From positions 1-36,766 of the forward strand of contig NZ_JARQWV010000037.1 in NCBI RefSeq assembly GCF_029543245.1: a stretch of 36,766 nt of DNA, given 5' to 3'. A program made the translations under genes and the position numbers. Of this stretch, positions 8,756 to 18,670 are shown piece by piece. This stretch comes from Caulobacter endophyticus. GTDB lineage: Bacteria > Pseudomonadota > Alphaproteobacteria > Caulobacterales > Caulobacteraceae. The notes beneath the pieces are model-generated. The model was not told where the DNA came from. It worked only from the letters and a program-made list of their open reading frames with translations, and ran no database searches. Numbering within the stretch: the stretch's first letter is position 1; the number at the start of each line of letters is the position of its first letter.

Positions 8756-10242
8756 ACCAAGGCCTGGTCCAGCAAGCCTGGGACCTGCTCGGCCGCGGCC
8801 AGGCCGAGCAGGCGGTCGCCCTGACGGCGGCCCGCGCAGCGCGGCCGACGGCCATGCCGGGCCTGCTGATCGTGCATGCCGCCGCCCTCAAGGGCCTGGG
8901 CCGTCACGCCGAGGCCCTGCCGTTCAACGAGCGGGCGGCGCGTGGCGCGCCGCAGGACAAGCTGGCCTGGTACAATCTGGCCGCCACCAACGGCGACCTG
9001 GGCCGCCAGCCGGAGGCGGAAGCGGCTGTTCGCAAGGCCATGGCCCTGGGGCTGGACGCGCCCGAGGCCTGGCTGGTCCTGGCCCGCGCGGTACACTTCC
9101 AGCATCGCTACGACGAGGCCGAGGCCCTCTTCCACGGCGCGATCGCGCGCCGTCCGGCCTTCGTCGACGCTCATCGCGACCTGGCCCAGCTGCGCTGGAT
9201 GCGCACCGCCGATCTCGACCACGCCCTTGCACCGCTGAAGGCGACCTTGGCGCGGCAGTCCGATCCGCGCCTGCTGCACGTGCAGGCCGTGGTCGAGGAG
9301 TTCGCCGGCCGTCTGCCCCAGGCGCTCGACACCCTGCGCACGGGCCTGCGTCGGCATCCGGGCGACCTGCATCTGCTGGTCACCGCCGCCCACGCCGCCG
9401 CCGAACTGGGAGAGACGGCCGAGGGCCTGGCCCACGCCGAGGCCGCCGCCCGCCTGGCGCCGGGCGCCGCCCCCGTGCTCAGGAGCCTGGCCGAGGCCCT
9501 GCTGGCCGTGGGCGACGCAACGTCCGCCTCGGCGGTGGCGGGATCGGTGCTTGAGGCCTTCCCGTACGATCAGCATGCCCTGTCGCTGCAAGCCGTGGCC
9601 TGGCGGATCCTCGGCGATCCCCGCTATGGCGCGCTCTACGACTACGGCGCCTTCGTGCGACCCTACACCCTGCCGACGCCGCAGGGCTGGAGCGACCTCG
9701 AAAGCTTCCTGGCCGACCTACGCCGGCGCCTGGGGCAGATGCACGACCTGAAGACCCATCCGCTGCAACAGTCGCTGCGCGGCGGCGCCCAGGTGCAGTC
9801 GCTGCATACCTCGCCCGAACCGATCTTTCAGGCCTTCTTCGCCAGCGCCCGCGCCACGGTCGAACGCTACGCCGCCGAGATCGGCGAGGGCGACGATCCG
9901 CTGCGTATCCGCAAGACTGGCAGGGCGGTGGTTCAGGGGGGCTGGTCGGTCAGCCTCAAGCCCAACGGCTTCCACACCGACCACGTCCACCCGCAGGGCT
10001 GGGTGTCGTCGGCCTTCTACATCGACCTGCCGCCGGGCGTGGACGATGAAGGCAAGCGCGAAGGCTGGATCAAGTTCGGCCAGCCCGGCTGCGTGACCGC
10101 GCCGAAGCTGGAGGCCGAGCATGCCGTCAAACCCACCCCGGGCACGCTGGTCTTGTTCCCGTCCTACATGTGGCACGGCACCGTGCCCTTCACCGGCGAC
10201 ACGCGCCGCCTGACCATGGCCTTCGACGCGGTTCCGGGGTGA
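8752..10242 (+). CDS. TPR-repeat protein fused to a 2OG-Fe(II) oxygenase domain
   Basis: This is a 496-residue cytoplasmic protein. Residues about 1-285 are tandem tetratricopeptide-like helical pairs (for example DKLAWYNLAATNGDLGRQPE and EAWLVLARAVHFQHRYDEAE). Residues about 300-496 form a putative 2-oxoglutarate/Fe(II) oxygenase of the PF13759 type. The candidate metal ligands are His and Asp in FHTDHVHPQGW and the distal His in YMWHGTVPF, with the Arg of RRLTMAFD as a candidate 2OG contact. Such fusions probably hydroxylate a protein held by the TPR part, but the substrate is unknown. It is the last gene of the crcB chain, overlapping the synthase by ATGA, and ends before a three-hairpin repeat. 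Confidence 0.85.
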   Translation: MNQGLVQQAWDLLGRGQAEQAVALTAARAARPTAMPGLLIVHAAALKGLGRHAEALPFNERAARGAPQDKLAWYNLAATNGDLGRQPEAEAAVRKAMALGLDAPEAWLVLARAVHFQHRYDEAEALFHGAIARRPAFVDAHRDLAQLRWMRTADLDHALAPLKATLARQSDPRLLHVQAVVEEFAGRLPQALDTLRTGLRRHPGDLHLLVTAAHAAAELGETAEGLAHAEAAARLAPGAAPVLRSLAEALLAVGDATSASAVAGSVLEAFPYDQHALSLQAVAWRILGDPRYGALYDYGAFVRPYTLPTPQGWSDLESFLADLRRRLGQMHDLKTHPLQQSLRGGAQVQSLHTSPEPIFQAFFASARATVERYAAEIGEGDDPLRIRKTGRAVVQGGWSVSLKPNGFHTDHVHPQGWVSSAFYIDLPPGVDDEGKREGWIKFGQPGCVTAPKLEAEHAVKPTPGTLVLFPSYMWHGTVPFTGDTRRLTMAFDAVPG

Positions 10243-10276
10243 GGGGCTTGCAGTCTCTCGACCCTCTAGGTTGTTT

Positions 10277-10386
10277 CCCTCGCCCTCGTGGCGAGGGCCC
10301 ATGCCAGTGACCGCTCAGAACTTGGCCCGATGTCTGGTGTTTGAGCAGGCTGAACCATGGATCCTGGGCACGAGGCCCAGGAAGGC
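10277..10386. repeat. 110-bp three-hairpin dispersed repeat, copy 1
   Basis: Three hairpins are arranged in order: CCCTCGCC/GGCGAGGG (10277-10297), GCTCA/TGAGC (10313-10346) and TCCTGGGC/GCCCAGGA (10362-10382). A second copy in the same orientation lies at 36440-36549. It sits in the 174-base gap between the convergent oxygenase and DUF1501 genes. After it comes an A7 run (10391-10397), which reads as T7 on the minus strand. Confidence 0.85.
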
Positions 10387-10416
10387 TGTAGAAAAAAACG
10401 TCTGTGATGAGGTTCC

Positions 10417-11694
10417 TCAAACCAGCCCCGTCACCGCCTTGGCTCCGGCGCTGTCGACGAACACTTTCTTCTCGACGGCCGCCCGGTCCACGCCCAGGTG
10501 GTCGACCAGCACGCCCTTGAACAGGCCGCGCATGTCCAGCGTCGGCGCCAGGTCGCGGTTTTCGTAGAGGGCAGTCTCCGACAGCGTCGGCCAGTCGCCG
10601 ATGATCCCGCCGCGTTTCAGCGCGCCGCCCAGCACCAGGGCGGTCGAGCCCGTACCATGGTCGGTGCCGCCGGTGCCGTTGGCGCGGGCGGTTCGGCCGA
10701 ATTCGGTGACCGCCACCACCACCGTGTTCTTCCACTCCGGGCCCAGCCCTTGGTGCAGGCCGTCCAGCACGGCGTCCAGATAGGTCAGGCGCGTGGCGAT
10801 CTGGCCGACCTGGCCCGCATGGGTGTCGAAGCCGTCCAGCGACAGAGCGGCGATCTGTGGGCCATCGGCCTGGCGCATGAAGCCCGCCAGGGTCGAGCCC
10901 AGCTTGCGGGCGGCCTCGCGGCCCTGGCGATTGTCGGCGGGACGGCCGCCAGGCTGGTTCATCCGCGGCGCGCTCATGGTCGGCGTCGACGCCATCATCA
11001 TGCCGGTCTCCGCCGCGGGGGCAGGGGCGGGGGCCAAAGCCGTCATCGCCGCCTGGGCCATGGCCTCGGTCTCCAGCCCGCGGGCGAAGGCCGGACCCAG
11101 CAGCGGGTCGCCCTTGTAGAGGTCCTGCAACAGGGTGGGCAGGCGCGCGGCCTCGTCCAGACCCTTGCCCGGCGACCAGCTGGCGGCCTGCACCTTGCCG
11201 CGCAGGATCAGCGGGGCGGTGGTCCCCACCGACAGGGCCTCGGTCTTGCCTGGGCCCATCACTTCCAACGTGCGGTTCAGCCAACCGCTGTCGGCGCCGT
11301 AGACCTTGGCCTCGCCGGTCTCCAGCACGTCCTGAGCCTCGAAGTGCGAGCGGGCGCGGTCGGGCGTGGCGATGGCCGGGGCGATGCGGGCCTGGCCCTG
11401 TTTGGCCAGGGCGTGGACGCTGGTCAGCGACGGATGCAGGGCGAAGGTTTCGTCCAGCTTCAGCGCCTCTTCCGGCTTGATGGCGATGGCGCCGCGCAGG
11501 GCCTGATAGCCGGGATCGCCGATCGGTGGGGCCACCGACAGGCCGTCCATGCCGCCGCGGCAGACCACCACGATCAGCTTCTTGGCGCCGTCGGCGGCGT
11601 GGGCCTGGCGGCCGACGAAGCTGACGGCCACGCCCAGGCTGGCGGCGGCGGCCATGAACGAGCGGCGGGACGGCGAGGGGGAGCGGTCGGTCAT
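10417..11694 (-). CDS. DUF1501 family protein, Tat-exported
   Basis: This 425-residue protein has a twin-arginine signal, SRRSFMAAAASLGVAVSF, followed by AHA before the mature part. The mature protein has the DUF1501 pattern: LIVVVCRGGMDGLS, SLDGFDTHAGQVGQ and VTEFGRTARANGTGGTDHG. The His and Asp residues recall the alkaline phosphatase/sulfatase superfamily metal site, to which DUF1501 is related. It is translated from an ATG overlapping the DUF1800 stop (ATGA), and the two families are commonly paired. The molecular role is unknown. Export as a folded, possibly metal-loaded protein is inferred from the Tat motif. Confidence 0.9.
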   Translation of the reverse strand: MTDRSPSPSRRSFMAAAASLGVAVSFVGRQAHAADGAKKLIVVVCRGGMDGLSVAPPIGDPGYQALRGAIAIKPEEALKLDETFALHPSLTSVHALAKQGQARIAPAIATPDRARSHFEAQDVLETGEAKVYGADSGWLNRTLEVMGPGKTEALSVGTTAPLILRGKVQAASWSPGKGLDEAARLPTLLQDLYKGDPLLGPAFARGLETEAMAQAAMTALAPAPAPAAETGMMMASTPTMSAPRMNQPGGRPADNRQGREAARKLGSTLAGFMRQADGPQIAALSLDGFDTHAGQVGQIATRLTYLDAVLDGLHQGLGPEWKNTVVVAVTEFGRTARANGTGGTDHGTGSTALVLGGALKRGGIIGDWPTLSETALYENRDLAPTLDMRGLFKGVLVDHLGVDRAAVEKKVFVDSAGAKAVTGLV

Positions 11695-13133
11695 CGGCGT
11701 TGGAACTCCGGACTCATCACCAGCAGGGCGAAGGCTTCGCGGCGGGTTTCGGCGCGGGCGACGGCGCGGGCCGTGGGCTCGGAGAGCCGCGCGCCCAGCG
11801 CCGAGCGGGCCAGGACGTCGGGATCACGGGTGTCGGCCACGGCGGCGGCGAACCCTTGCGTCCACTGCATGCGCTTGACCAGGCCGTCGGGCGAGGCCCA
11901 GGCCCCGGCCTCGTCGGGCCAGCCCTTGGGCGAGGGCGGATAGAACGGCTTCTGGCCCAGGCTGGTCAGGATCGGGTTCAGGCGTTCGAAGGCGGCGGGG
12001 CGTCCGCCGACCGCGCGCCAGGTCGAGATCACGAACTCGTACGGCGTCTTGATCTTGGCCGGGGTCGGTTCCCAGGCCTCGGGCGCGGCGATCAGGGCCT
12101 TGGCCACCTCGTCGAGCCGGCCGTCGGTTTCGATCCAGCGGGTCTCCAGACGTTTGACCAGGGCCGGCGGCGGATCGTCGGCGACGAAGTGGCGGGCGAT
12201 CTTGCCGCACACGTGGCGGGCCGTGCGCGGATCGGCGGCCAGGGCCTTCAGCACCGAAACGCCCTGGTCCTCGCCGCCTTGCGCATAGGCCTTGCCGAGG
12301 ATCGAGCGCGCGCCCGGCTCGTGGGTGTTGGCGCGGAACACGAAGGCGCCGACGTCCGGGTCCTGGGCGCGGCCGATGCTGAAACCGGTCAGGGCGCGGG
12401 CGAACTCGGTGACGTCGGCCTGGCTGTAGCCGGCATCGACGCCGACCGTGTGCAGCTCCATGATCTCGCGGGCCAGGTTCTCGTTCAGCCCGGTCCGCCG
12501 GCCCTTGCGCGACTGGTAGCGGGCGGCGGGGCTGCCCGGGCCTACCGATTGGGCCTGGTCCAGATAGGTCAGCATGGCCGCGTGGGTGCTGGCGGCCAGC
12601 AGCATGTCCTCGAAGCGGCCGAAGGCGTGCGGACGGATGGCCTCGCGCTCGAACGGGCCGATGACGATCGAGGTGGCCTGCTTGGTCTGCGAGACCGTGA
12701 AGTGGTTGGCGAAGAACAGCGCCCAGCGCTCGCGGAAGGCCGCCTCGGTGTCGGCAGCCAGCTGGGCGCGGCTCAGGAAGTCGTTCGTGGTCTTCTGGCG
12801 GATGTAGCGCTGGACGTCCTTCTGAGCCTCGGACTTGGCGTTGGCGCTGGGAGCGGCGTCGACCAGCGGGATCGGCTTCATGTCGTCGCCGGCGACCATC
12901 CTGGCGTCCTGGCGGGCGGCGCGGCGTTCCTGGCGCAATTCGGCGAAGGCGGCGTAGCGCACGGGCGCGCTCTCGCCATCGTCCTTTGGAATATCCGCGC
13001 CCTCGCGGCGGACCTGGTCTTCGAGGAAGCCGCGCGGATCGCCCCGCGCCGCCTCGATCTCGCCGGGGCGGGCGCCCAGGCCGAAGCGTGTGGCGGCGAT
13101 GGCGGCCATCATGTCCTTGGACGGCAGGCTCAA
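11691..13133 (-). CDS. DUF1800 family protein
   Basis: This product of about 480 residues belongs to the DUF1800 family, recognised by the early ATRFGLGARPGE, by RERWALFFANHFTVS in the first half, and by NENLAREIMELHTVG and YSQADVTEFARALTGF in the middle. The TTG at 13133 is chosen because AAGGGAGA lies 7 bases upstream. An in-frame ATG at 13172 would add 13 residues but has no Shine-Dalgarno sequence. No signal peptide is visible from either start, although its partner DUF1501 is Tat-exported. It forms a two-gene operon with that partner by an overlapping stop and start. Function is unknown. Confidence 0.87.
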   Translation of the reverse strand: MSLPSKDMMAAIAATRFGLGARPGEIEAARGDPRGFLEDQVRREGADIPKDDGESAPVRYAAFAELRQERRAARQDARMVAGDDMKPIPLVDAAPSANAKSEAQKDVQRYIRQKTTNDFLSRAQLAADTEAAFRERWALFFANHFTVSQTKQATSIVIGPFEREAIRPHAFGRFEDMLLAASTHAAMLTYLDQAQSVGPGSPAARYQSRKGRRTGLNENLAREIMELHTVGVDAGYSQADVTEFARALTGFSIGRAQDPDVGAFVFRANTHEPGARSILGKAYAQGGEDQGVSVLKALAADPRTARHVCGKIARHFVADDPPPALVKRLETRWIETDGRLDEVAKALIAAPEAWEPTPAKIKTPYEFVISTWRAVGGRPAAFERLNPILTSLGQKPFYPPSPKGWPDEAGAWASPDGLVKRMQWTQGFAAAVADTRDPDVLARSALGARLSEPTARAVARAETRREAFALLVMSPEFQRR

Positions 13134-13229
13134 GCCGGGCTCTCCCTTGCGATATGGCGTCCGATCGACCATTCAACGCACGTGGCGCGCAAGTCCGTCG
13201 CCAGCTTCCCGTGAAAATGAGCCGTTCCC

Positions 13230-13958
13230 GTGTCCGACAAGCCTGACCTGATCGAAAAGCCGCGCCGCTTCTACAAGGCCGCGACCGCCGGCGACGCCAA
13301 GGACGGCCTCTATCCGGTGCTGCTGGACGGCCGCACGCCCAAGTCGCCGCAGAAGAAGCCGCTGGCCCTGCCGACCCTCGCTTTGGCCCAGGTCGTCGCT
13401 GACGAGTGGGAGGCCCAGGAGAAGGTCATCGACTCCACGGCCATGCCGGCCACGCGCCTGGCCTTCACCGCCATCGACCGCATCGCCGAGACGAGGGCCG
13501 AGGTCGCCCGCGAGGTCGCCGCCTATGCCGGCTCGGACCTGCTCTGCTACCGCGCCGATGGCCCCACGCCCCTGATCGAGCGGCAGGACCGCGAATGGGG
13601 CGCGATGCTGGATTGGGCCAAGGCCGAGCATGGCGTGGCGCTGGAGCCGATCACCGGGATCATCCATGCTCCCCAGCCGCCTGCGACCCTGGCCGCCGTC
13701 GAGGCCCTGGCCCTGACGCTGGACGACTACAGCCTGGCGGGCGTGGCCTATGCCGCGGGCCTCTTCGGTTCGACCGTGCTGGCGCTCGCCCTGCGCGCCG
13801 GCCGCGTCACCGGCCAGAAGGCGCTGGACCTGTCGCGCCTGGACGAGATCTATCAGGCCGAGCAGTGGGGCGACGACCACGAGGCCGTCACCCGCGCCGC
13901 CAACCTCGCCGTCGAGGCGGCCGTGCTGGAGCGGTGGTTCGCCGCCCTTCGTCGCTGA
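13230..13958 (+). CDS. ATP12-type F1 ATP synthase assembly chaperone
   Basis: This 242-residue protein resembles mitochondrial Atp12, which binds the F1 alpha subunit during assembly of ATP synthase; homologues are common in alphaproteobacteria. Diagnostic segments are RRFYKAA near the N-terminus, VLLDGRTPKSP, ADEWEAQ, AYAGSDLLCYRA, and QWGDDHEA near the C-terminus. The start is GTG with only a weak upstream signal. It is divergent from the DUF1800 gene across a short gap and is followed 10 bases later by ynfA. No ATP synthase structural genes are in the window. Confidence 0.92.
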   Translation: MSDKPDLIEKPRRFYKAATAGDAKDGLYPVLLDGRTPKSPQKKPLALPTLALAQVVADEWEAQEKVIDSTAMPATRLAFTAIDRIAETRAEVAREVAAYAGSDLLCYRADGPTPLIERQDREWGAMLDWAKAEHGVALEPITGIIHAPQPPATLAAVEALALTLDDYSLAGVAYAAGLFGSTVLALALRAGRVTGQKALDLSRLDEIYQAEQWGDDHEAVTRAANLAVEAAVLERWFAALRR

Positions 13959-13968
13959 GGCCGGGCGA

Positions 13969-14295
13969 GTGAAGAGCGCGCTGGTCTACGTCCTGGCGGC
14001 GATCTGCGAGATCGGCGGCTGCTTCGCCTTCTGGGCCTGGCTGCGGCAGGGACGTTCGGCGCTCTGGACCATCCCCGGCGTCCTCGCTTTGGTCGCCTTC
14101 GCCTGGCTCCTGACCCGCGTCGAAGCCGAAGCGGCCGGACGCGCCTTCGCGGCCTATGGCGGCATCTACATCCTGTCGTCCATCGTCTGGATGCGGACGG
14201 TCGAGCAGGTGCGTCCCGACCGCTGGGACCTGATCGGCATGGCCGTCTGCCTGGCGGGCGCGGCGATCATCCTGTTTGGACCCAGGACGGCCTAG
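13969..14295 (+). CDS. ynfA: YnfA/UPF0060 small membrane protein
   Basis: This 108-residue inner-membrane protein has four predicted helices and the usual YnfA length. Family features include EIGGCFAFWAWLRQG near residues 13-27, AAYGGIYILSSIVWM near 62-76, and DRWDLIGMAVCLAGAAIIL near the end. YnfA is related to the small multidrug resistance superfamily, but its role here is unproven. The GTG start is supported by GAGG at 13957-13960 with 8 bases of spacing. It probably shares a transcript with the ATP12 gene. Confidence 0.9.
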   Translation: MKSALVYVLAAICEIGGCFAFWAWLRQGRSALWTIPGVLALVAFAWLLTRVEAEAAGRAFAAYGGIYILSSIVWMRTVEQVRPDRWDLIGMAVCLAGAAIILFGPRTA

Positions 14296-14310
14296 GCCCG
14301 AAGCCTTGCC

Positions 14311-14325
14311 AGCCCCGCCGGGGCT
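14311..14325. terminator. Small GC hairpin between ynfA and pccB
   Basis: AGCCCC at 14311-14316 and GGGGCT at 14320-14325 enclose a 3-base loop, followed by CTTTA. It lies 15 bases after the ynfA stop and could be a weak terminator or attenuator ahead of pccB. Confidence 0.4.
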
Positions 14326-14367
14326 CTTTACGCCTTTGGTTCCAGTCCCTGCTTGGAGCCGAAGACC

Positions 14368-15900
<1,533 letters not shown>

Positions 15901-15910
15901 CCCAAGCGAA

Positions 15911-16035
15911 CCTCCCCCTCTGGGGGAGGCGGCCGAAGGCCGGTGGGGGGCCGGTTTCAGCTTCCGAGACGGTCGCCAGGCCCGCGCCCACTCCCCCCAC
16001 CGATCGCTTCGCGATCGCCTCCCCAAAGGGGGAGG
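15911..16035. repeat. Long palindromic intergenic element (CCTCCCCC type)
   Basis: The left part begins with the hairpin CCTCCCCC/GGGGGAGG and continues with GGCCGAAGGCC. The right part, from about 15990, is its imperfect inverse with GATCGCTTCGCGATC. The loop carries CAGCTTCCGAGACG, which is found again in the loop of the element at 36170. It fills most of the gap after pccB. The 80 bases after it hold no recognisable site except GGGGGAGGGGG before the next ATG. Confidence 0.85.
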
Positions 16036-16118
16036 CTCCCTTTACGCCCTCCGATAACATTGATCCCCAACATCGCTTCGTGGTTGTGTACTCCCTTGAT
16101 ACTTCGGGGGAGGGGGCC

Positions 16119-17027
16119 ATGAAGACGATCCATTGGGCGCGCGGGATGGCCGTGCTCTGTCTTGTCGCCGCGCTGGGGCTGGGGACGGCGCAGGCCCAGA
16201 TGACGGCTCCCAATCCGCCGTTGCAGGACGGGGTCGTGACCTTCTCGGCTCCGCCCGCGACGCCAGTCCCTCAGCCCTCAGATGCTGGAACCGGCCTGAC
16301 CGGCGAGGCCCAGGACCGCGCCGAGGCCGCCGACCTCTCCGAGCTCGAATACGAGACCATCTTCCGCATCCTGTTCGGCGTGCTGGCCATCGCGGTGGTG
16401 CTGGAGTCGGCGCTGGCGGTGTTGTTCGGCTGGCGCGTCTTCCAGAACCATTTCAGCAGCCGGGGCCTGCGCACCCCCGTCGCGGTGATCGTCGGCTGGC
16501 TGGTCGCCCACGGCCTGAAGTTCGACGTGGTGGCCTCGCTGTACCAGGCCCTCTACGGCGGACAGGGCGAGGTCTCGCCGCTGGGCGGGCTGGGCGTCTT
16601 CATCACCGGCCTCGTGCTGGCCGGCGGCAGCGCCGGGGTGAACAACATCCTCAAGGCCCTGGGCTTCCGCCGCATCGGCCCGGCCGAGGGCGCGACGCCG
16701 CGTCCGGCGGCCACCGAGGCCTGGTTCAGCGTCACCCTCCAGCGCAGGGACGCCGTCGGCCCCGTGCAGGTGCTGCTGCTGACCGACGCCGGCCCCGCCG
16801 TGCTGGTCGGCATGATCAGCGGCAAGACGGCCCCGCCGCCCTGGGCGAGCGACTTCGTCTCCAACGACATGCGCTTTCCGCCGGTGGCCGGTCACGTGCT
16901 GACGCCGGGAACCACCTACACCCTGCGGCTGGCGGGAACCGACAAGGCCGGCGCCCCGGTCCAGAAGGACTGGGGGCCGTTCACCCCCGGCGCCGGGGCG
17001 ATCATCAACGTGTCGCTGACGCTCTGA
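16119..17027 (+). CDS. Uncharacterised three-helix membrane protein with signal peptide
   Basis: I do not recognise this 302-residue protein. It has a Sec signal peptide ending near AQA at 26, then a proline-rich stretch to about 75. Three hydrophobic segments follow at about 81-105, 118-140 and 155-178, and then a C-terminal, probably beta-rich domain at about 188-302. The third segment, FITGLVLAGGSAGVNNIL, is glycine-rich and ends in a basic patch. The start has an unusually strong purine tract, GGGGGAGGGGG, 3 bases upstream. Its stop is only 3 bases from that of the convergent antiporter gene. No enzyme motif is visible, and an envelope location is inferred. Confidence 0.8.
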   Translation: MKTIHWARGMAVLCLVAALGLGTAQAQMTAPNPPLQDGVVTFSAPPATPVPQPSDAGTGLTGEAQDRAEAADLSELEYETIFRILFGVLAIAVVLESALAVLFGWRVFQNHFSSRGLRTPVAVIVGWLVAHGLKFDVVASLYQALYGGQGEVSPLGGLGVFITGLVLAGGSAGVNNILKALGFRRIGPAEGATPRPAATEAWFSVTLQRRDAVGPVQVLLLTDAGPAVLVGMISGKTAPPPWASDFVSNDMRFPPVAGHVLTPGTTYTLRLAGTDKAGAPVQKDWGPFTPGAGAIINVSLTL

Positions 17028-17030
17028 CGG

Positions 17031-18668
17031 CTAGATCCTGAGCCGGGCCTCGGCCAGGTCGAGCTCGCGCGTCAGCTTGGACTGGATCGCCCCGTCCACG
17101 GCCCGCTGGCGCAGCAGCGTGTGCAGGGCCTGCCGCTCGGCCTGTACGGCGATCAGGCGAACCTCCTTCTCGAAGCCCCGGCCGCGGCGGGCGGCCAGCG
17201 CCACTTCGCCTGTCTGGGTCAGGCCGTCCAGGCGGTCGCGATAGATGTCGACCACCCGGGCCGAGGCCGTCTGGAAGTCGGCGTCGGCGGCGTGCGGCGA
17301 GGACGACTGCATGTGCTCGATCGCCTGGACGGCGGCGATCGCCAGGGTCGCCCGGGCGCGCTCGGCGTCCTCCAGGCCCGCCGTCTCGGGCGGCAGCTGC
17401 AGGTTCTTCATCAGCAGCGGCAGGGCGATGCTGGAGATCAGCAGCGACAGCACGATCACCCCGGCCGCCAGGAAGATGGCCAGGTCCCGGGCCGGGAACG
17501 CCTCGCCCGCGGCGGTGACCAGCGGCAAGGTCAGCACGCCGGCCAGGGTGATGGCGCCGCGCGCGCCCGCGCAGGCCGTGGCGGTGATGATCTTCCAGTC
17601 CGGACTGGCGCGGTCCTCGCCCCGGCGGCGGGCCCGCAGCAGGGTCAGCTTCAGCGACCCCCAGACCCAGGCGAAGCGCAGCACGCCAAGGCTCAGCGTG
17701 ATGGCGACGACATAGATCGCCAGCCACCAGGGCTCGTGGTGGCCGGTGGAGCGGACGGTCTCGACCGCCCCGGCCAGGATCGACGGCAGCTGTTCGCCCA
17801 GCAGCACGAAGATCACGCCGTTGGCGGTGAATTGCAGCGTGTCCCAGACCATGTTGCGGCGAACGCGCGTGGCGGCCACGGTCTGGCGGGCGACTTCCGA
17901 AAAGCTCATGGCTACGCCGGCGGCGACGGCGGCCAGGATGCCCGAGGCGTGCACCTTTTCGGCCAGCAGGTAGGCGGCGAAGGGGATCAGCAGGCTGACC
18001 AGGGTCTGGGGGCCGGCGTCCTCGGCGCCGGCGCGGGTCAGCCAGGCGTTGAGGGTGGTGACGACCAGGGTGGTGACCACGCCGATGGCGATACCCGCCA
18101 GGGCCACCCAGGCGAAGTTCAGCACCGCCTCGTGCAGCACGAAGCTTCCCGTCAGGGCCGCGGCGATGGCGAAGCGCAGGCAGACGAGGCCCGAGGCGTC
18201 GTTCAGCAGCGACTCGCCCTCGAGGATGTGCATCAGGCGCTTGGGGATCGGCACCCGCTGGGCGATGGCCGACACCGCGATCGGGTCGGTGGGCGAGATC
18301 ACCGCGGCCAGGGCGAAGGCCACGGCTAGCGGCATGGACGGGATCATCCAGTGGATCAGGAAACCCACCCCGACCACGGTCAGCACCACCAGCCCCAGCG
18401 CCAGCTCCAGGATGATCGGCAAGTCCTTGAAGAACTCGTCCTTGGGAATGCGCCAGCCGTCGAGGAACAACAGCGGCGGCAGGAACAGCAGGAAGAAGAG
18501 GTGCGGGTCGAGCGAGACCGGCGTCTTGGTGACCATCGCGATCAGGGCGCCCAGGCCGATCTGCACCAGGGGCGCGGGGACGGCGAGGGGGAGGAACCGG
18601 GCGGCCGCGCCGCTCAGGACGACGGCGGCCAGAAGGGCCAGGACGATCTCGACAGTCTGCACGCTCAC
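17031..18668 (-). CDS. CPA1-family sodium/proton antiporter
   Basis: This inner-membrane antiporter of about 545 residues has twelve or so predicted helices in its first 420 residues. A hydrophilic tail, rich in Arg, Glu and Ala, follows and is probably helical. CPA1 signatures are present: LFFLLFLPPLLFLDGW near 57-72, VISPTDPIAVSAIA near 123-136, and EGESLLNDASGLV near 150-162, which carries the conserved Asn-Asp pair. It exchanges sodium or potassium for protons to control pH or salt. The open frame starts with GTG at 18668, but a second GTG six bases on (18662) has GAGG at 5-base spacing and may be the true start. It lies downstream of the aldehyde dehydrogenase gene. Confidence 0.93.
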   Translation of the reverse strand: MSVQTVEIVLALLAAVVLSGAAARFLPLAVPAPLVQIGLGALIAMVTKTPVSLDPHLFFLLFLPPLLFLDGWRIPKDEFFKDLPIILELALGLVVLTVVGVGFLIHWMIPSMPLAVAFALAAVISPTDPIAVSAIAQRVPIPKRLMHILEGESLLNDASGLVCLRFAIAAALTGSFVLHEAVLNFAWVALAGIAIGVVTTLVVTTLNAWLTRAGAEDAGPQTLVSLLIPFAAYLLAEKVHASGILAAVAAGVAMSFSEVARQTVAATRVRRNMVWDTLQFTANGVIFVLLGEQLPSILAGAVETVRSTGHHEPWWLAIYVVAITLSLGVLRFAWVWGSLKLTLLRARRRGEDRASPDWKIITATACAGARGAITLAGVLTLPLVTAAGEAFPARDLAIFLAAGVIVLSLLISSIALPLLMKNLQLPPETAGLEDAERARATLAIAAVQAIEHMQSSSPHAADADFQTASARVVDIYRDRLDGLTQTGEVALAARRGRGFEKEVRLIAVQAERQALHTLLRQRAVDGAIQSKLTRELDLAEARLRI

Positions 18669-18670
18669 CT

